A model generated the notes under the pieces. The model did no database searches, was not told the DNA's origin, and worked only from the letters and a program-made list of their open reading frames with translations. From assembly GCA_041635755.1 (NCBI GenBank), contig JBFKUL010000010.1, positions 1 to 25,078 of the forward strand: DNA of 25,078 nucleotides, in the 5' to 3' direction. The stretch is from JBFKUL01 sp041635755. GTDB taxonomy: Bacteria; Pseudomonadota; Gammaproteobacteria; Burkholderiales; SG8-39. Shown here one piece after another: positions 5,867 through 13,574 of this stretch (positions are counted from its first letter, which is position 1; every line of letters starts with the position of its first letter). A program made the translations under genes and the position numbers.

Positions 5867-6289
5867 ATGAAAAAGTACCTAGTACCGGTGGACGGATCCG
5901 AAGGCTCGCAGCGCGCACTGGGATACGCGAGCGCGCGCGCCCGGGGCGGCGAGGTACAGGTCCATGTGCTGCACGTCGAGACGCCGCGCCGTGACGAGGG
6001 GCTGCGCGTCAACGCCGCGACGGCAAATCTCCACAAGCTGCGGCATGAGCCCGGCAAGCAGCTGCTAGCCGATGCGGCTGAGCGGCTTGAAAAGGATAAC
6101 GTCCCTCACGAGACGCATATCCGCGAAGGCGAAGCCGCACAGACGATTGCGCGTTACGTCGACGCGCAGAAGATCGACGAAGTGATCATGGGCACACGCG
6201 GCAGGGGCGCGATCGGCCGGATGCTGCTCGGCTCGGTAGCGCAGCGCGTCGTGCAGCTCGTGCACGTGCCGGTGACGCTCGTGAAATAG
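5867..6289 (+). CDS. Universal stress protein (UspA family), ATP-binding type
   Basis: A 140-residue cytoplasmic UspA-domain protein of normal length. It begins MKKYLVPVDGSEGSQRAL, the usual beta-1/alpha-1 start with the adenine-binding Asp, and ends with the full ATP-binding motif G-2x-G-9x-GS (MGTRGRGAIGRMLLGS, Gly109, Gly112, Gly122-Ser123). The ATG at 5867 has AGGTGG upstream. An ATG at 5823 is excluded by the family start and by the predicted promoter lying there. Proteins of this class help survival under oxygen limitation or energy stress, and in Pseudomonas several are activated by ANR. The FNR-type box at 5793-5806 fits that. It converges with gcdH. Confidence 0.92.
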   Translation: MKKYLVPVDGSEGSQRALGYASARARGGEVQVHVLHVETPRRDEGLRVNAATANLHKLRHEPGKQLLADAAERLEKDNVPHETHIREGEAAQTIARYVDAQKIDEVIMGTRGRGAIGRMLLGSVAQRVVQLVHVPVTLVK

Positions 6290-6310
6290 CCGGGGGCGCC
6301 CGCCTCCGGC
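6289..6310. terminator. Hairpin between convergent usp and gcdH genes
   Basis: GCCGGGGGC (6289-6297) and GCCTCCGGC (6302-6310) can form nine pairs including one G-U around a GCCC loop, starting in the usp stop codon. There is no T run, so it is at best a weak or Rho-assisted terminator. Confidence 0.35.
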
Positions 6311-6338
6311 AGTCGGCTCAAGCAATGCCCGTGTCGAC

Positions 6339-7538
6339 TCAGCTGAACGCGGCGATGCCGGTCTGCGCGCGCCCGAGGATCAGCGCGTGCACGTCGTGGG
6401 TGCCCTCGTAGGTGTTGACCACCTCGAGATTCACCAGATGGCGGATGACGCCGAACTCGTCCGAGATCCCGTTCCCGCCGAGCATGTCGCGCGCCATGCG
6501 CGAAATTTCGAGCGCCTTGCCGCATGAGTTGCGCTTCATGATCGATGTGATGTCGGTCGCCGCCGTGCCCTCGTCCTTCATGCGCCCGAGCCGCAGGCAA
6601 CCCTGCAGGCCGAGCGTGATCTCGGTCTGCATGTCGGCGAGCTTTTTCTGGATCAGCTGGTTCGCGGCCAGCGGCCGGCCAAATTGCTGCCGGTCGAGCA
6701 CGTATTGGCGAGCCGCGTGCCAGCAAAACTCCGCCGCGCCGAGCGCGCCCCAGGCAATGCCGTAACGCGCCGAGTTCAGGCAGGTGAACGGGCCCTTCAG
6801 GCCACGCACCTCGGGAAACGCGTTTTCTTCCGGGCAGAACACGTTATCCATCACGATCTCGCCCGTGATCGAGGTGCGCAGGCCCACCTTGCCCTGGATC
6901 TTCGGCGCCGAGAGCCCCTTCATGCCTTTCTCGAGGACAAAGCCGCGGATTGCGCCCTCGTCGTCCTTCGCCCAGACCACGAACACATCTGCGATCGGCG
7001 AGTTCGAGATCCACATCTTGGTGCCCGTCAGGCTGTAGCCGCCCTTGGCCTTCTTTGCTCGCGAGACCATTGAGCCCGGATCGGAGCCATGGTTGGGCTC
7101 GGTCAGGCCGAAGCAGCCGATCCACTCGCCGGTAGCAAGCTTGGGCAGGAACTTCTTTTTCTGCGCATCGGTGCCGAATTCGAAGATCGGCACCATGACG
7201 AGCGAGCTCTGCACGCTCATCATCGAGCGGTACCCCGAGTCGACGCGCTCGACTTCGCGTGCGATCAGGCCGTAGCACACGTAGTTCAGTCCCGGGCCTC
7301 CGTATTCGGGCGGAATCGTCGGGCCAAGCAGGCCGAGCGCTCCCATCTCGCGAAAGATCGCGGCGTCGGTTTTTTCGTGCCGGAACGCCTCCAGCACGCG
7401 CGGCGCGAGTTTTTCCTGGCAGTAAGCGGCCGCGGCCTCACGAACCATGCGTTCGTCTTCGGTCAGCTGCTCGTTCAGCAGCAGGGGGTCATCCCATACG
7501 AACTGGGCTTTTGGCTTGGACTTGAGGGGGGCGTTCAT
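6339..7538 (-). CDS. gcdH: Glutaryl-CoA dehydrogenase
   Basis: A 399-residue FAD-dependent acyl-CoA dehydrogenase that would oxidise and decarboxylate glutaryl-CoA to crotonyl-CoA and CO2, passing electrons to ETF. GcdH-type features are the segment AREVERVDSGYRSMMSVQSSLVM, GCFGLTEPNHGSDPGSM at the flavin site, KMWISNSPIADVFVVWAK, and the catalytic glutamate in NTYEGTHDVHALILGRAQTG (Glu378). The Arg in LIAREVERVDSG fits the residue that binds the distal carboxylate in this subfamily. The start at 7538 is supported by AAGGAG nearby. It is the third gene of a minus-strand operon after the dehydrogenase and thiolase genes, 112 bases downstream of the latter. Confidence 0.93.
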   Translation of the reverse strand: MNAPLKSKPKAQFVWDDPLLLNEQLTEDERMVREAAAAYCQEKLAPRVLEAFRHEKTDAAIFREMGALGLLGPTIPPEYGGPGLNYVCYGLIAREVERVDSGYRSMMSVQSSLVMVPIFEFGTDAQKKKFLPKLATGEWIGCFGLTEPNHGSDPGSMVSRAKKAKGGYSLTGTKMWISNSPIADVFVVWAKDDEGAIRGFVLEKGMKGLSAPKIQGKVGLRTSITGEIVMDNVFCPEENAFPEVRGLKGPFTCLNSARYGIAWGALGAAEFCWHAARQYVLDRQQFGRPLAANQLIQKKLADMQTEITLGLQGCLRLGRMKDEGTAATDITSIMKRNSCGKALEISRMARDMLGGNGISDEFGVIRHLVNLEVVNTYEGTHDVHALILGRAQTGIAAFS

Positions 7539-7558
7539 GGGAACTCCTTGCAGTGGCG

Positions 7559-7575
7559 GGCCGCCCGCGGCGGCC
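7559..7575. repeat. GC-rich dyad in the gcdH leader
   Basis: GGCCGCC-CGC-GGCGGCC is a perfect 7-base inverted repeat in the 112-base gap between the thiolase stop and the gcdH start, about 20 bases before gcdH. It has no T tract. It may stabilise or partly segment the operon messenger. Confidence 0.4.
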
Positions 7576-7650
7576 GCGCCGGGACAGGCGGATTTTACCC
7601 CGCGCGAATGGGAGCGCGACGCGCGCGGAGGTACGGGCGCAGCGTAGCGC

Positions 7651-8859
7651 CTATGCCGCGCGCTCGAGGATCACCGCAAGGCCCTGGCCGACGCCGATGC
7701 ACAGCGACACCGCGGCGTACTTCGCGCCGCTCGCCTGCATCTCGCGTGCCACGGTCAGCGCGAGTCGCGCGCCCGAGCAGCCAAGCGGGTGGCCGATCGC
7801 GATAGCACCGCCGTTCGGATTTACGCGCGGATCCTTGTAATCGACGTCGAGCAGCTTCAAGCAGCCCAGCACCTGGCTGGCGAAGGCCTCGTTGATCTCG
7901 ATGATCTCGAGATCCTTCAGGGTGAGCCTCGCGCGCTCGAGCGCGAGCGGAATCGCGTAGGCTGGACCTACGCCCATGATGCGGGGCTCGACGCCCGCCG
8001 AGGCGGCGGCGAGGATCCGGGCGATCGGCTTTCTGCCGTGCTTTTCGCCCCAGGCGCGGCTGCCGATCAGCAACGCGGCAGCGCCGTCGTTCACGCCGGA
8101 TGCGTTGCCCGCGGTGACGACGCCGCCCTCGAACAGGGGCTTGAGCCGCGCCAGCGATTCCATCGACGAATCGCGCCGCGGATGCTCGTCGGCGTCGACG
8201 ACCGAGGGCTCCGCGTCCTTCTTTCGTGCTGGCAGCGCGATCGGCAGGATCTCGCCCTTGTAAAACCCCTCGGCCTCGGCCTTGGCGTATTTCTGTTGCG
8301 AGGCAAGCGCGAACTCGTCGGCCTGCTCGCGCGTGATGCCGAACTCCTTGGCGACGTTGTCGCCGGTTTGCGGCATCGTGTGGTCGCCGAATTGCTTCGC
8401 GAAGCGCGGATTGGGAAAACGAGAGCCGATGGTGGTGTCGTACAGCTTCACGTCGCGGCTGTAAGGCGAGTCCGACTTGGCGAGCACGTAGGGCGCGCGC
8501 GTCATGCTCTCGACGCCGCCTGCCACGTACAAGTCGCCTTCCCCGCAGGTGACCGCACGGGCGGCATCAGTGACCGCCTGCAGGCCGCTGGCGCACAGGC
8601 GGTTCACGGTCACACCGGGCGTGCTTGGCGGCAGCCCCGCAAGCAGCGCGGCAAAGCGCGCGACATTGCGGCAATCCTCGCCCGACTGCGTGACGCAACC
8701 CAGCACGACGTCGCTGATTTCGGCGGGGTCGAGCTTGTTGCGTGCCACCACTTCCTTGATCACCTCTCCCGCCAGGTCGTCCGGTCGTACCGGCGCAAGC
8801 TTGCCGGCGTGTCGGCCAATGGGGGAGCGCAGTCCGTCGTAGAGATAAGCGTCCAGCAT
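7651..8859 (-). CDS. Thiolase (acetyl-CoA acetyltransferase / 3-oxoadipyl-CoA thiolase-like)
   Basis: A 402-residue thiolase cleaving a 3-oxoacyl-CoA with free CoA. The nucleophilic cysteine is in NRLCASGLQAV (Cys89), the catalytic His in NPNGGAIAIGHPLG (His357), and the second cysteine in SLCIGVGQG (Cys387). The sequences RSPIGRHAGKLAPVRPDDLA and DVDYKDPRVNPNGG resemble PcaF/PaaJ-type 3-oxoadipyl-CoA thiolases, while the neighbours suit acetoacetyl-CoA cleavage; both are possible. The ATG at 8859 has a perfect AGGAGGT upstream, and a much longer open frame in the same phase is an artefact. It starts 14 bases after the stop of the dehydrogenase gene, so the two are co-transcribed. Confidence 0.92.
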   Translation of the reverse strand: MLDAYLYDGLRSPIGRHAGKLAPVRPDDLAGEVIKEVVARNKLDPAEISDVVLGCVTQSGEDCRNVARFAALLAGLPPSTPGVTVNRLCASGLQAVTDAARAVTCGEGDLYVAGGVESMTRAPYVLAKSDSPYSRDVKLYDTTIGSRFPNPRFAKQFGDHTMPQTGDNVAKEFGITREQADEFALASQQKYAKAEAEGFYKGEILPIALPARKKDAEPSVVDADEHPRRDSSMESLARLKPLFEGGVVTAGNASGVNDGAAALLIGSRAWGEKHGRKPIARILAAASAGVEPRIMGVGPAYAIPLALERARLTLKDLEIIEINEAFASQVLGCLKLLDVDYKDPRVNPNGGAIAIGHPLGCSGARLALTVAREMQASGAKYAAVSLCIGVGQGLAVILERAA

Positions 8860-8873
8860 GTGACCTCCTGCAG

Positions 8874-10388
8874 TCAGGATTCGGGAGTGAGCAGCGAAAC
8901 GCCGAGCCGCGCGCGACGCTGCAGCCAGGGACTCGGACGGTAGCGCGGGTCCCGGTAAAAGGCGTGCATCGCTTCGAGCACCATCAGGATCTTCGCCGGA
9001 CCGAGCGAATTGCCCATGGAGAGCGGCCCATTCGGGTAGCCTAGGCCGAGCACCACGGCACGATCCAGGTCCTCCGGCGTAGCGATGCCTTGCTGGACAA
9101 TGTCGCAGCCGACGTTGACGATGTGCGCGACCACGCGCTGCGCGACGAAGCCGGCCGAGTCCCGGATCACCGAAACCGGTGTGCCGTCGGCGGCGAGCAG
9201 CGCATGCGCCGCGTCCCGCATCTCGGGCCGCGTCACCGGCGTCGTCATCAACGTGCGGCGCTTGGAAAATCCGAACAGGGGATCGATCGCGACGGTTCGC
9301 GCGGGGTCGAGCTGCAGCTCGAGCGCGGCGCCGGTCGCGTCCTGCCCGAGCGGCGCCACCATGCAAAGCGCGTTGTTGGAAGGCGCGTCGCCTTGCTCGA
9401 CCTTCGCCCCGAGCTTCGCCGCAAGCTCCTTCAGAATGCGCGCGTTCGGGGCCACCCAGACGCTCGAGGGTTTGGCCTTGGGCACCGGCGGCTCGGCAAT
9501 CTTTTGGGCGGCGCCGTCGTTGCCGTACACGTACCAGCCACGGCCGGTCTTGCGCCCGAGCAGTCCGGCAGCGACGCGCGGCTCGGCGACAAACGACGGC
9601 TGGTACTTCGGCTCCTGGTAATACTGCCCGTACATCGATTTCATGACGCCATGGGCAATGTCGAGACCGACCAGGTCCATCAGGCCGAACGGTCCGATGC
9701 GAAAGCCGGCCACATCCACCAGGATGCGGTCGATCGTGGCGAAATCGGCGACCCCCTCGGCCAGCACGCGCAGGCTCTCAGGTACGAAGCCGCGGCCCGC
9801 ATGGTTGACGATGAATCCGGGCGTGTCCTTGCACCGTACCGGGGTGTGGCCATAGCGTCTGGCGAGGGCGGTGAGCGCGTCGCTCACCCACGGCTCGGTC
9901 AGCTCGCCTGCCACCACTTCGACAATCTTCATCACCGGCACCGGATTGAAGAAATGGTAGCCGGCGACACGGCCGGGCTTTTTGCATGCCGCGGCCATCG
10001 CTGTTACGGAGAGCGAAGACGTATTGGAGGCGATGATGCAGTCCTCGGCGACGATATCCTCGAGCGCTCGGAACAGCGCCTGCTTGGGTTCCAGCTGCTC
10101 GATGATGGCCTCGATCACAACCTGGCAGGGCACGAAGTCCCTGAGCGCATCGACGATCTCGATGCGCGCGAGCGTCGCGTCGGCGTCGGCCTGCTTGACG
10201 CGGCCTTTCTCCACGAGCTTGGCGAGCGATTGCGCGATGGCGTCCTTGGCTTTTTGCGCTGCGCCCGACCGCGTGTCGAAGACCCGTGTGCGCACGCCGC
10301 ACTGCGCGAGCACCTGTACGATGCCGCGGCCCATCGTGCCGCTGCCGGCTACGCCGGCGGTAAGGTCGCTGCGGTTGATATCGAGCAT
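8874..10388 (-). CDS. 3-hydroxyacyl-CoA dehydrogenase, long PaaH-like form
   Basis: A 504-residue NAD-dependent enzyme oxidising 3-hydroxyacyl-CoA to 3-oxoacyl-CoA. The Rossmann motif GSGTMG is at residues 15-20. The active-site region reads AGYHFFNPVPVMKIVEVV (about 140-157), followed by the first C-terminal domain (DTPGFIVNHAGRGFVPE) and a second related domain near the C-terminus (DSAGFVAQRVVAHIVNVG, then GLGYPNGPLSMGNSLG). This two-C-domain architecture is that of the long PaaH/PhaC-type enzymes of phenylacetate catabolism. Single-domain Hbd proteins are about 290 residues. The ATG at 10388 is the only start compatible with the Rossmann fold, yet no Shine-Dalgarno sequence precedes it. 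It is first in the operon with the thiolase and gcdH. Confidence 0.92.
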   Translation of the reverse strand: MLDINRSDLTAGVAGSGTMGRGIVQVLAQCGVRTRVFDTRSGAAQKAKDAIAQSLAKLVEKGRVKQADADATLARIEIVDALRDFVPCQVVIEAIIEQLEPKQALFRALEDIVAEDCIIASNTSSLSVTAMAAACKKPGRVAGYHFFNPVPVMKIVEVVAGELTEPWVSDALTALARRYGHTPVRCKDTPGFIVNHAGRGFVPESLRVLAEGVADFATIDRILVDVAGFRIGPFGLMDLVGLDIAHGVMKSMYGQYYQEPKYQPSFVAEPRVAAGLLGRKTGRGWYVYGNDGAAQKIAEPPVPKAKPSSVWVAPNARILKELAAKLGAKVEQGDAPSNNALCMVAPLGQDATGAALELQLDPARTVAIDPLFGFSKRRTLMTTPVTRPEMRDAAHALLAADGTPVSVIRDSAGFVAQRVVAHIVNVGCDIVQQGIATPEDLDRAVVLGLGYPNGPLSMGNSLGPAKILMVLEAMHAFYRDPRYRPSPWLQRRARLGVSLLTPES

Positions 10389-10415
10389 TAGTTGGAGGTG
10401 CGAGGATGTCCGCGA

Positions 10416-10421
10416 ATTCTA
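10416..10421 (-). promoter_or_regulatory. Possible -10 hexamer of the dehydrogenase-thiolase-gcdH operon
   Basis: On the minus strand TAGAAT lies 27 bases before the ATG at 10388, giving a leader of about 20 bases without a Shine-Dalgarno sequence. No good -35 is seen, so the promoter may need an activator. Confidence 0.35.
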
Positions 10422-10459
10422 ACCGCGAGCCCGAGGCAAGCCGTCGTGCCGGGCGAAAC

Positions 10460-10480
10460 CGGACCCCATCCGGGGGTCCG
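10460..10480. repeat. 8-bp inverted repeat between divergent operons
   Basis: CGGACCCC (10460-10467) and GGGGTCCG (10473-10480) are exact reverse complements around ATCCG. It sits between the possible -10 elements of the two divergent transcripts, so it could be a shared operator. No T run follows. Confidence 0.5.
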
Positions 10481-10511
10481 ATCGAGTGGCAGCGCAGTAG
10501 GGCGCAACGGC

Positions 10512-10517
10512 TATAAT
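10512..10517 (+). promoter_or_regulatory. -10 element of second universal stress protein gene
   Basis: A perfect TATAAT lies 122 bases before the ATG at 10639. The -35 is poor: GTGGCA at 10486-10491 has 20-base spacing. This implies an activator or alternative sigma input, and a 5' untranslated leader of about 115 bases. Confidence 0.5.
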
Positions 10518-10638
10518 CCTCCGAAAAGAGGGGTCGTCGAGGGGAAGATCCTGAAAAGCGAGCGCTGAGTCATCGGGCGCCACGACCTGCGGGCGAAGGA
10601 ACGCGGTCCGGCAGCGGATCGGCGAGAGGAGGGCAACC

Positions 10639-11088
10639 ATGAAGTACGAGAAGATTCTCCTGGCCTACAACGGCTCTCAGGAAGGCAAACGAGCGCTGCT
10701 CGAATGCGCGGAGCTGGCCAATTTCCTGCAGGCCAAGACGCACTTGCTGGCGGTGGCCAGCATGCCGCCGAGCCTGTTCCTGACCGAGGGCTTCGTGCCC
10801 GAGGAGTTGCTTGAGGAAGAGAAGAAGCGCACCCAGCAGGTCCTCGACGAGGGCATCCAGTCGCTGCGCTCGCGCGGCTTCGACGCCACCGGCCATCTTG
10901 CGGTGGGCGAGCCCGTGGAGGAGATCTGCCGCCAGGCAAAGGAGCTGAACGTGGACCTGATCGTGATCGGGCATAACCAGAACACCTCGTTCGCAGCGCG
11001 CTGGTGGAAAGGCTCGGTTGGCGCCTCGCTGCTCGATTACGCGCCGTGCAGCATCCTCATTTCGCTCACCAAGGGCGCGGGAAAGTAG
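10639..11088 (+). CDS. Universal stress protein (UspA family), degenerate nucleotide motif
   Basis: A 149-residue UspA-domain protein starting MKYEKILLAYNGSQEGKRALLE. Compared with the family motif G-2x-G-9x-G(S/T), the second glycine is replaced (GHNQNTSFAARWWKGSVGASLL), and the usual VDGS near the N-terminus reads YNGS. ATP binding may therefore be altered or lost. GAGGAGGGCAACC precedes the ATG, an excellent ribosome binding site. It is diverged from the stress protein at 5867, so it is not a recent duplicate. It is monocistronic or weakly linked to the molybdoenzyme gene 137 bases downstream, and divergent from the 3-hydroxyacyl-CoA dehydrogenase operon. Confidence 0.9.
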   Translation: MKYEKILLAYNGSQEGKRALLECAELANFLQAKTHLLAVASMPPSLFLTEGFVPEELLEEEKKRTQQVLDEGIQSLRSRGFDATGHLAVGEPVEEICRQAKELNVDLIVIGHNQNTSFAARWWKGSVGASLLDYAPCSILISLTKGAGK

Positions 11089-11225
11089 CCTCTGCCGGTA
11101 CCGCGCGCGGTCGATTGCAGCACCGCGCCGTTTCGAACTTGATCGCAGTTCGGTTGCGTGCGCGCCGGTAGAATGGCTGCGGGCGCAGGCCACGGCGACA
11201 TCGTCATTCGGATCAGGGAATTCCC

Positions 11226-13568
11226 ATGCAGAAGCTGAAAGGACGCCTCGAGGACGAGCGCATGCTCACCGGTCGTGGGCGCTATGTTTCCGACTGGAAT
11301 CTTCCGAACCAGGCCTACGCGCATTTCCTGCGCTCGGATCACGCGCACGCGAAGATCGTCTCGATTGACGCCAGCGCGGCACTAAAGCACCCGGGCGTGC
11401 TCGCGGTACTCACCGGCGAGGACATCGAACGCGCAGGCTACAAGTCGCTGCCCGCGGCGCTGCCTGCAAAGGGACGCGGCGGTTCGGAGCTCATCAATCC
11501 CGGCCGGCCGGCGTTGGCGCAGGGGCGTGTGCGCTTCGCGGGCGACGCCGTGGCCATCGTGGTGGCCGAAAGTTCGGCCACGGCGCAGGACGCAGCCGAG
11601 CTGGTGGCGGTCGAGTACGAGGACCTGCCGGCGGTTGTGTCTGCGCTGGAAGCAGTCGCGCCCGGCGCGCCGCTGGTGCACGAGGGCGTGCCGGGCAATG
11701 TCGTCATCGACTACGAGTCCGGCGACGAGGCCGCGACGCGTGCTGCCTTCGCGCGGGCCGCCAAAACGGTGAACCTCACCGTGGACAACACGCGCGTGGT
11801 CGGCAATCCGATGGAGCCCCGCGCCTGCCTCGCCGCGTACGACGCGGCGGCCGCGATGTACCATCTTTACGTCTGCACGCAGGGCGCGCCGACCATGCGC
11901 GGACAGCTCTCTGCGGTGCTTGGCGTGCCGCCGGAGAAGATTCGAGTCATTGCTGAGGAGGTCGGCGGCGGCTTTGGCGTGCGTTTCAACCTCTATCCCG
12001 AGTACTGCGCCGCGCTGCTTGCTGCGAAAACGCTCGGCCGCCCGGTGAAATGGGTCGGCACGCGCTCGGAAGTGTTTCTCGCCGACGAGCAGGCCCGCGA
12101 CGTCATCAGCCGCAGCGAGCTCGCGCTCGACGATGCCGGGCGCATCATCGGGATGCGCTTCGACCTGGTCTCGAACCTGGGCGCGTATCTTGCGCCCACG
12201 GGCCCGTTCGTCAATACGATCGCGGTCATCAACTGCCTCTCCGGCGTTTATGACGTGAAGGCGGCCGCCTACGCACGCATCCGGCTCGCGCTGACGAACA
12301 CCGCGCCGCTCGCCGCTTATCGTGGCGCCGGCCGCCCGGTGATGTCGTATGCGCTCGAGCGCGTAGTCGACCAGGCGGCGCACCAGCTCAAGATGGATCC
12401 GGCCGAGATCCGCCGCCGCAGTTTTATTCCGAAAAACGCGTTTCCCTACAAGATCGCCTCGGGCTTCGAGTACGACTGCGGCGACTTTGAAGGAGTGCTG
12501 GATGACGCGCTCAAGGCGGCCGACTGGCAGGGTTTCGAGAGCCGTCGCGCCGAGAGCGCCAAGCGCGGCCGCCTGCGCGGGCGCGGCATGGCGACCTTCA
12601 TCGAGTCGACCGGAGCGGGTTTTGCGCCCAAAGATCAGGTCGAGGTGCGCTGGGACGGTAACGGCGGCTTGACGCTCTACGGCCCGACGCACAACCACGG
12701 GCAGGGGCATGAGACGACTTATGCTCAGGTCGTCTCCGCCGTGCTCGGCGTGCCGATGGCGTCGGTGCGGCTGCGCACGGCGGATGCGAATATCTACCTG
12801 CTCGGTAACGCGACCGGTGGCTCGCGCTCGCTGCTCGCGGTGGGTAGCGTGATGCAACTGGCCGCACAGGAGGTGGTGAAGAAGGGCATGAAGCTCGCCG
12901 CCGAGGAGCTCGAGGCGGCCGAGGCGGACATCGAGTTTCGCGCCGGCCGCTATCGAATCACGGGCACGGATCGCAGCGTAACGCTGCTCGCGCTCGCAAA
13001 GCAGTTCGCCGGCGCGAAGCCGCATCCGCTCGATGTGCAGTACGAGAACAAGTTCGGCTCGACCTACCCCAACGGCTGCCACATTGCCGAGGTCGAGATC
13101 GCCCCCGAGACCGGCGAGGCGGAGATCGTGTCCTACATCGCCTGCGATGACGCCGGCAACATCATCAACCACCAGATCGTCGAAGGGCAGGTGCAGGGCG
13201 GCGTGACCCAGGGCGCGGGGCAGGTGTTCGGCGAGCTCGCGGTGTATGACCGCGAGAGCGGGCAACTGCTCACCGGGAGCTTCATGGACTACGCGATGCC
13301 GCGTGCGATCCTGGTGAACGGCCTCAAGCTGGTCGAGCATCCGGTGCCGACCAAGACCAATCCGCTTGGCGCCAAAGGGGTTGGCGAGGCGGGCGTCACC
13401 GGCTCGTTGCCGGCGCTGATGAATGCGGTGATGGATGCGCTGCGCAGCGCGGGGGTGACGCATTTCGACATGCCGGCAAGCCCGCTGCGGCTGTGGCAAG
13501 CAATCAGCGCCGCCAAGGCCGGCAAGCCGCGCGCGCTGGCCGTCCCCGACCTTGCTGTGCCGAAGTAG
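11226..13568 (+). CDS. Molybdenum hydroxylase large subunit, CoxL form II-like (xanthine dehydrogenase family)
   Basis: A 780-residue molybdopterin-binding large subunit. The N-terminal aldehyde oxidase/xanthine dehydrogenase a/b hammerhead domain (about 1-150) begins KLKGRLEDERMLTGRGRYVSDW. The molybdopterin-binding domain includes EEVGGGFGVRFNLYPEY and the active-site loop AYRGAGR at 364-370. The essential glutamate lies in GAKGVGEAG (Glu721). AYRGAGR is the form II signature; genuine form I carbon monoxide dehydrogenase has AYRCSFR, so CO oxidation is doubtful and the true substrate is unknown. The FAD and 2Fe-2S partner subunits normally encoded alongside are absent on both sides. AGGGAA precedes the ATG. 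Only 6 bases separate its stop from sbtA. Confidence 0.9.
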   Translation: MQKLKGRLEDERMLTGRGRYVSDWNLPNQAYAHFLRSDHAHAKIVSIDASAALKHPGVLAVLTGEDIERAGYKSLPAALPAKGRGGSELINPGRPALAQGRVRFAGDAVAIVVAESSATAQDAAELVAVEYEDLPAVVSALEAVAPGAPLVHEGVPGNVVIDYESGDEAATRAAFARAAKTVNLTVDNTRVVGNPMEPRACLAAYDAAAAMYHLYVCTQGAPTMRGQLSAVLGVPPEKIRVIAEEVGGGFGVRFNLYPEYCAALLAAKTLGRPVKWVGTRSEVFLADEQARDVISRSELALDDAGRIIGMRFDLVSNLGAYLAPTGPFVNTIAVINCLSGVYDVKAAAYARIRLALTNTAPLAAYRGAGRPVMSYALERVVDQAAHQLKMDPAEIRRRSFIPKNAFPYKIASGFEYDCGDFEGVLDDALKAADWQGFESRRAESAKRGRLRGRGMATFIESTGAGFAPKDQVEVRWDGNGGLTLYGPTHNHGQGHETTYAQVVSAVLGVPMASVRLRTADANIYLLGNATGGSRSLLAVGSVMQLAAQEVVKKGMKLAAEELEAAEADIEFRAGRYRITGTDRSVTLLALAKQFAGAKPHPLDVQYENKFGSTYPNGCHIAEVEIAPETGEAEIVSYIACDDAGNIINHQIVEGQVQGGVTQGAGQVFGELAVYDRESGQLLTGSFMDYAMPRAILVNGLKLVEHPVPTKTNPLGAKGVGEAGVTGSLPALMNAVMDALRSAGVTHFDMPASPLRLWQAISAAKAGKPRALAVPDLAVPK

Positions 13569-13574
13569 CCGTTC

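Noticed and set aside
8860..9366. N-terminal extension of the thiolase frame to 571 residues
   Set aside because: AGGAGGT directly precedes the ATG at 8859, the extension overlaps the upstream dehydrogenase gene, and thiolases are about 400 residues.
11139..11153. A possible FNR half-site (TTGAT) upstream of the CoxL-like gene
   Set aside because: The second half bears almost no resemblance to ATCAA, so it is not a credible dyad.
11226..13568. True aerobic carbon monoxide dehydrogenase
   Set aside because: The active-site loop is AYRGAGR (form II), not AYRCSFR, and the medium and small subunit genes are missing nearby.
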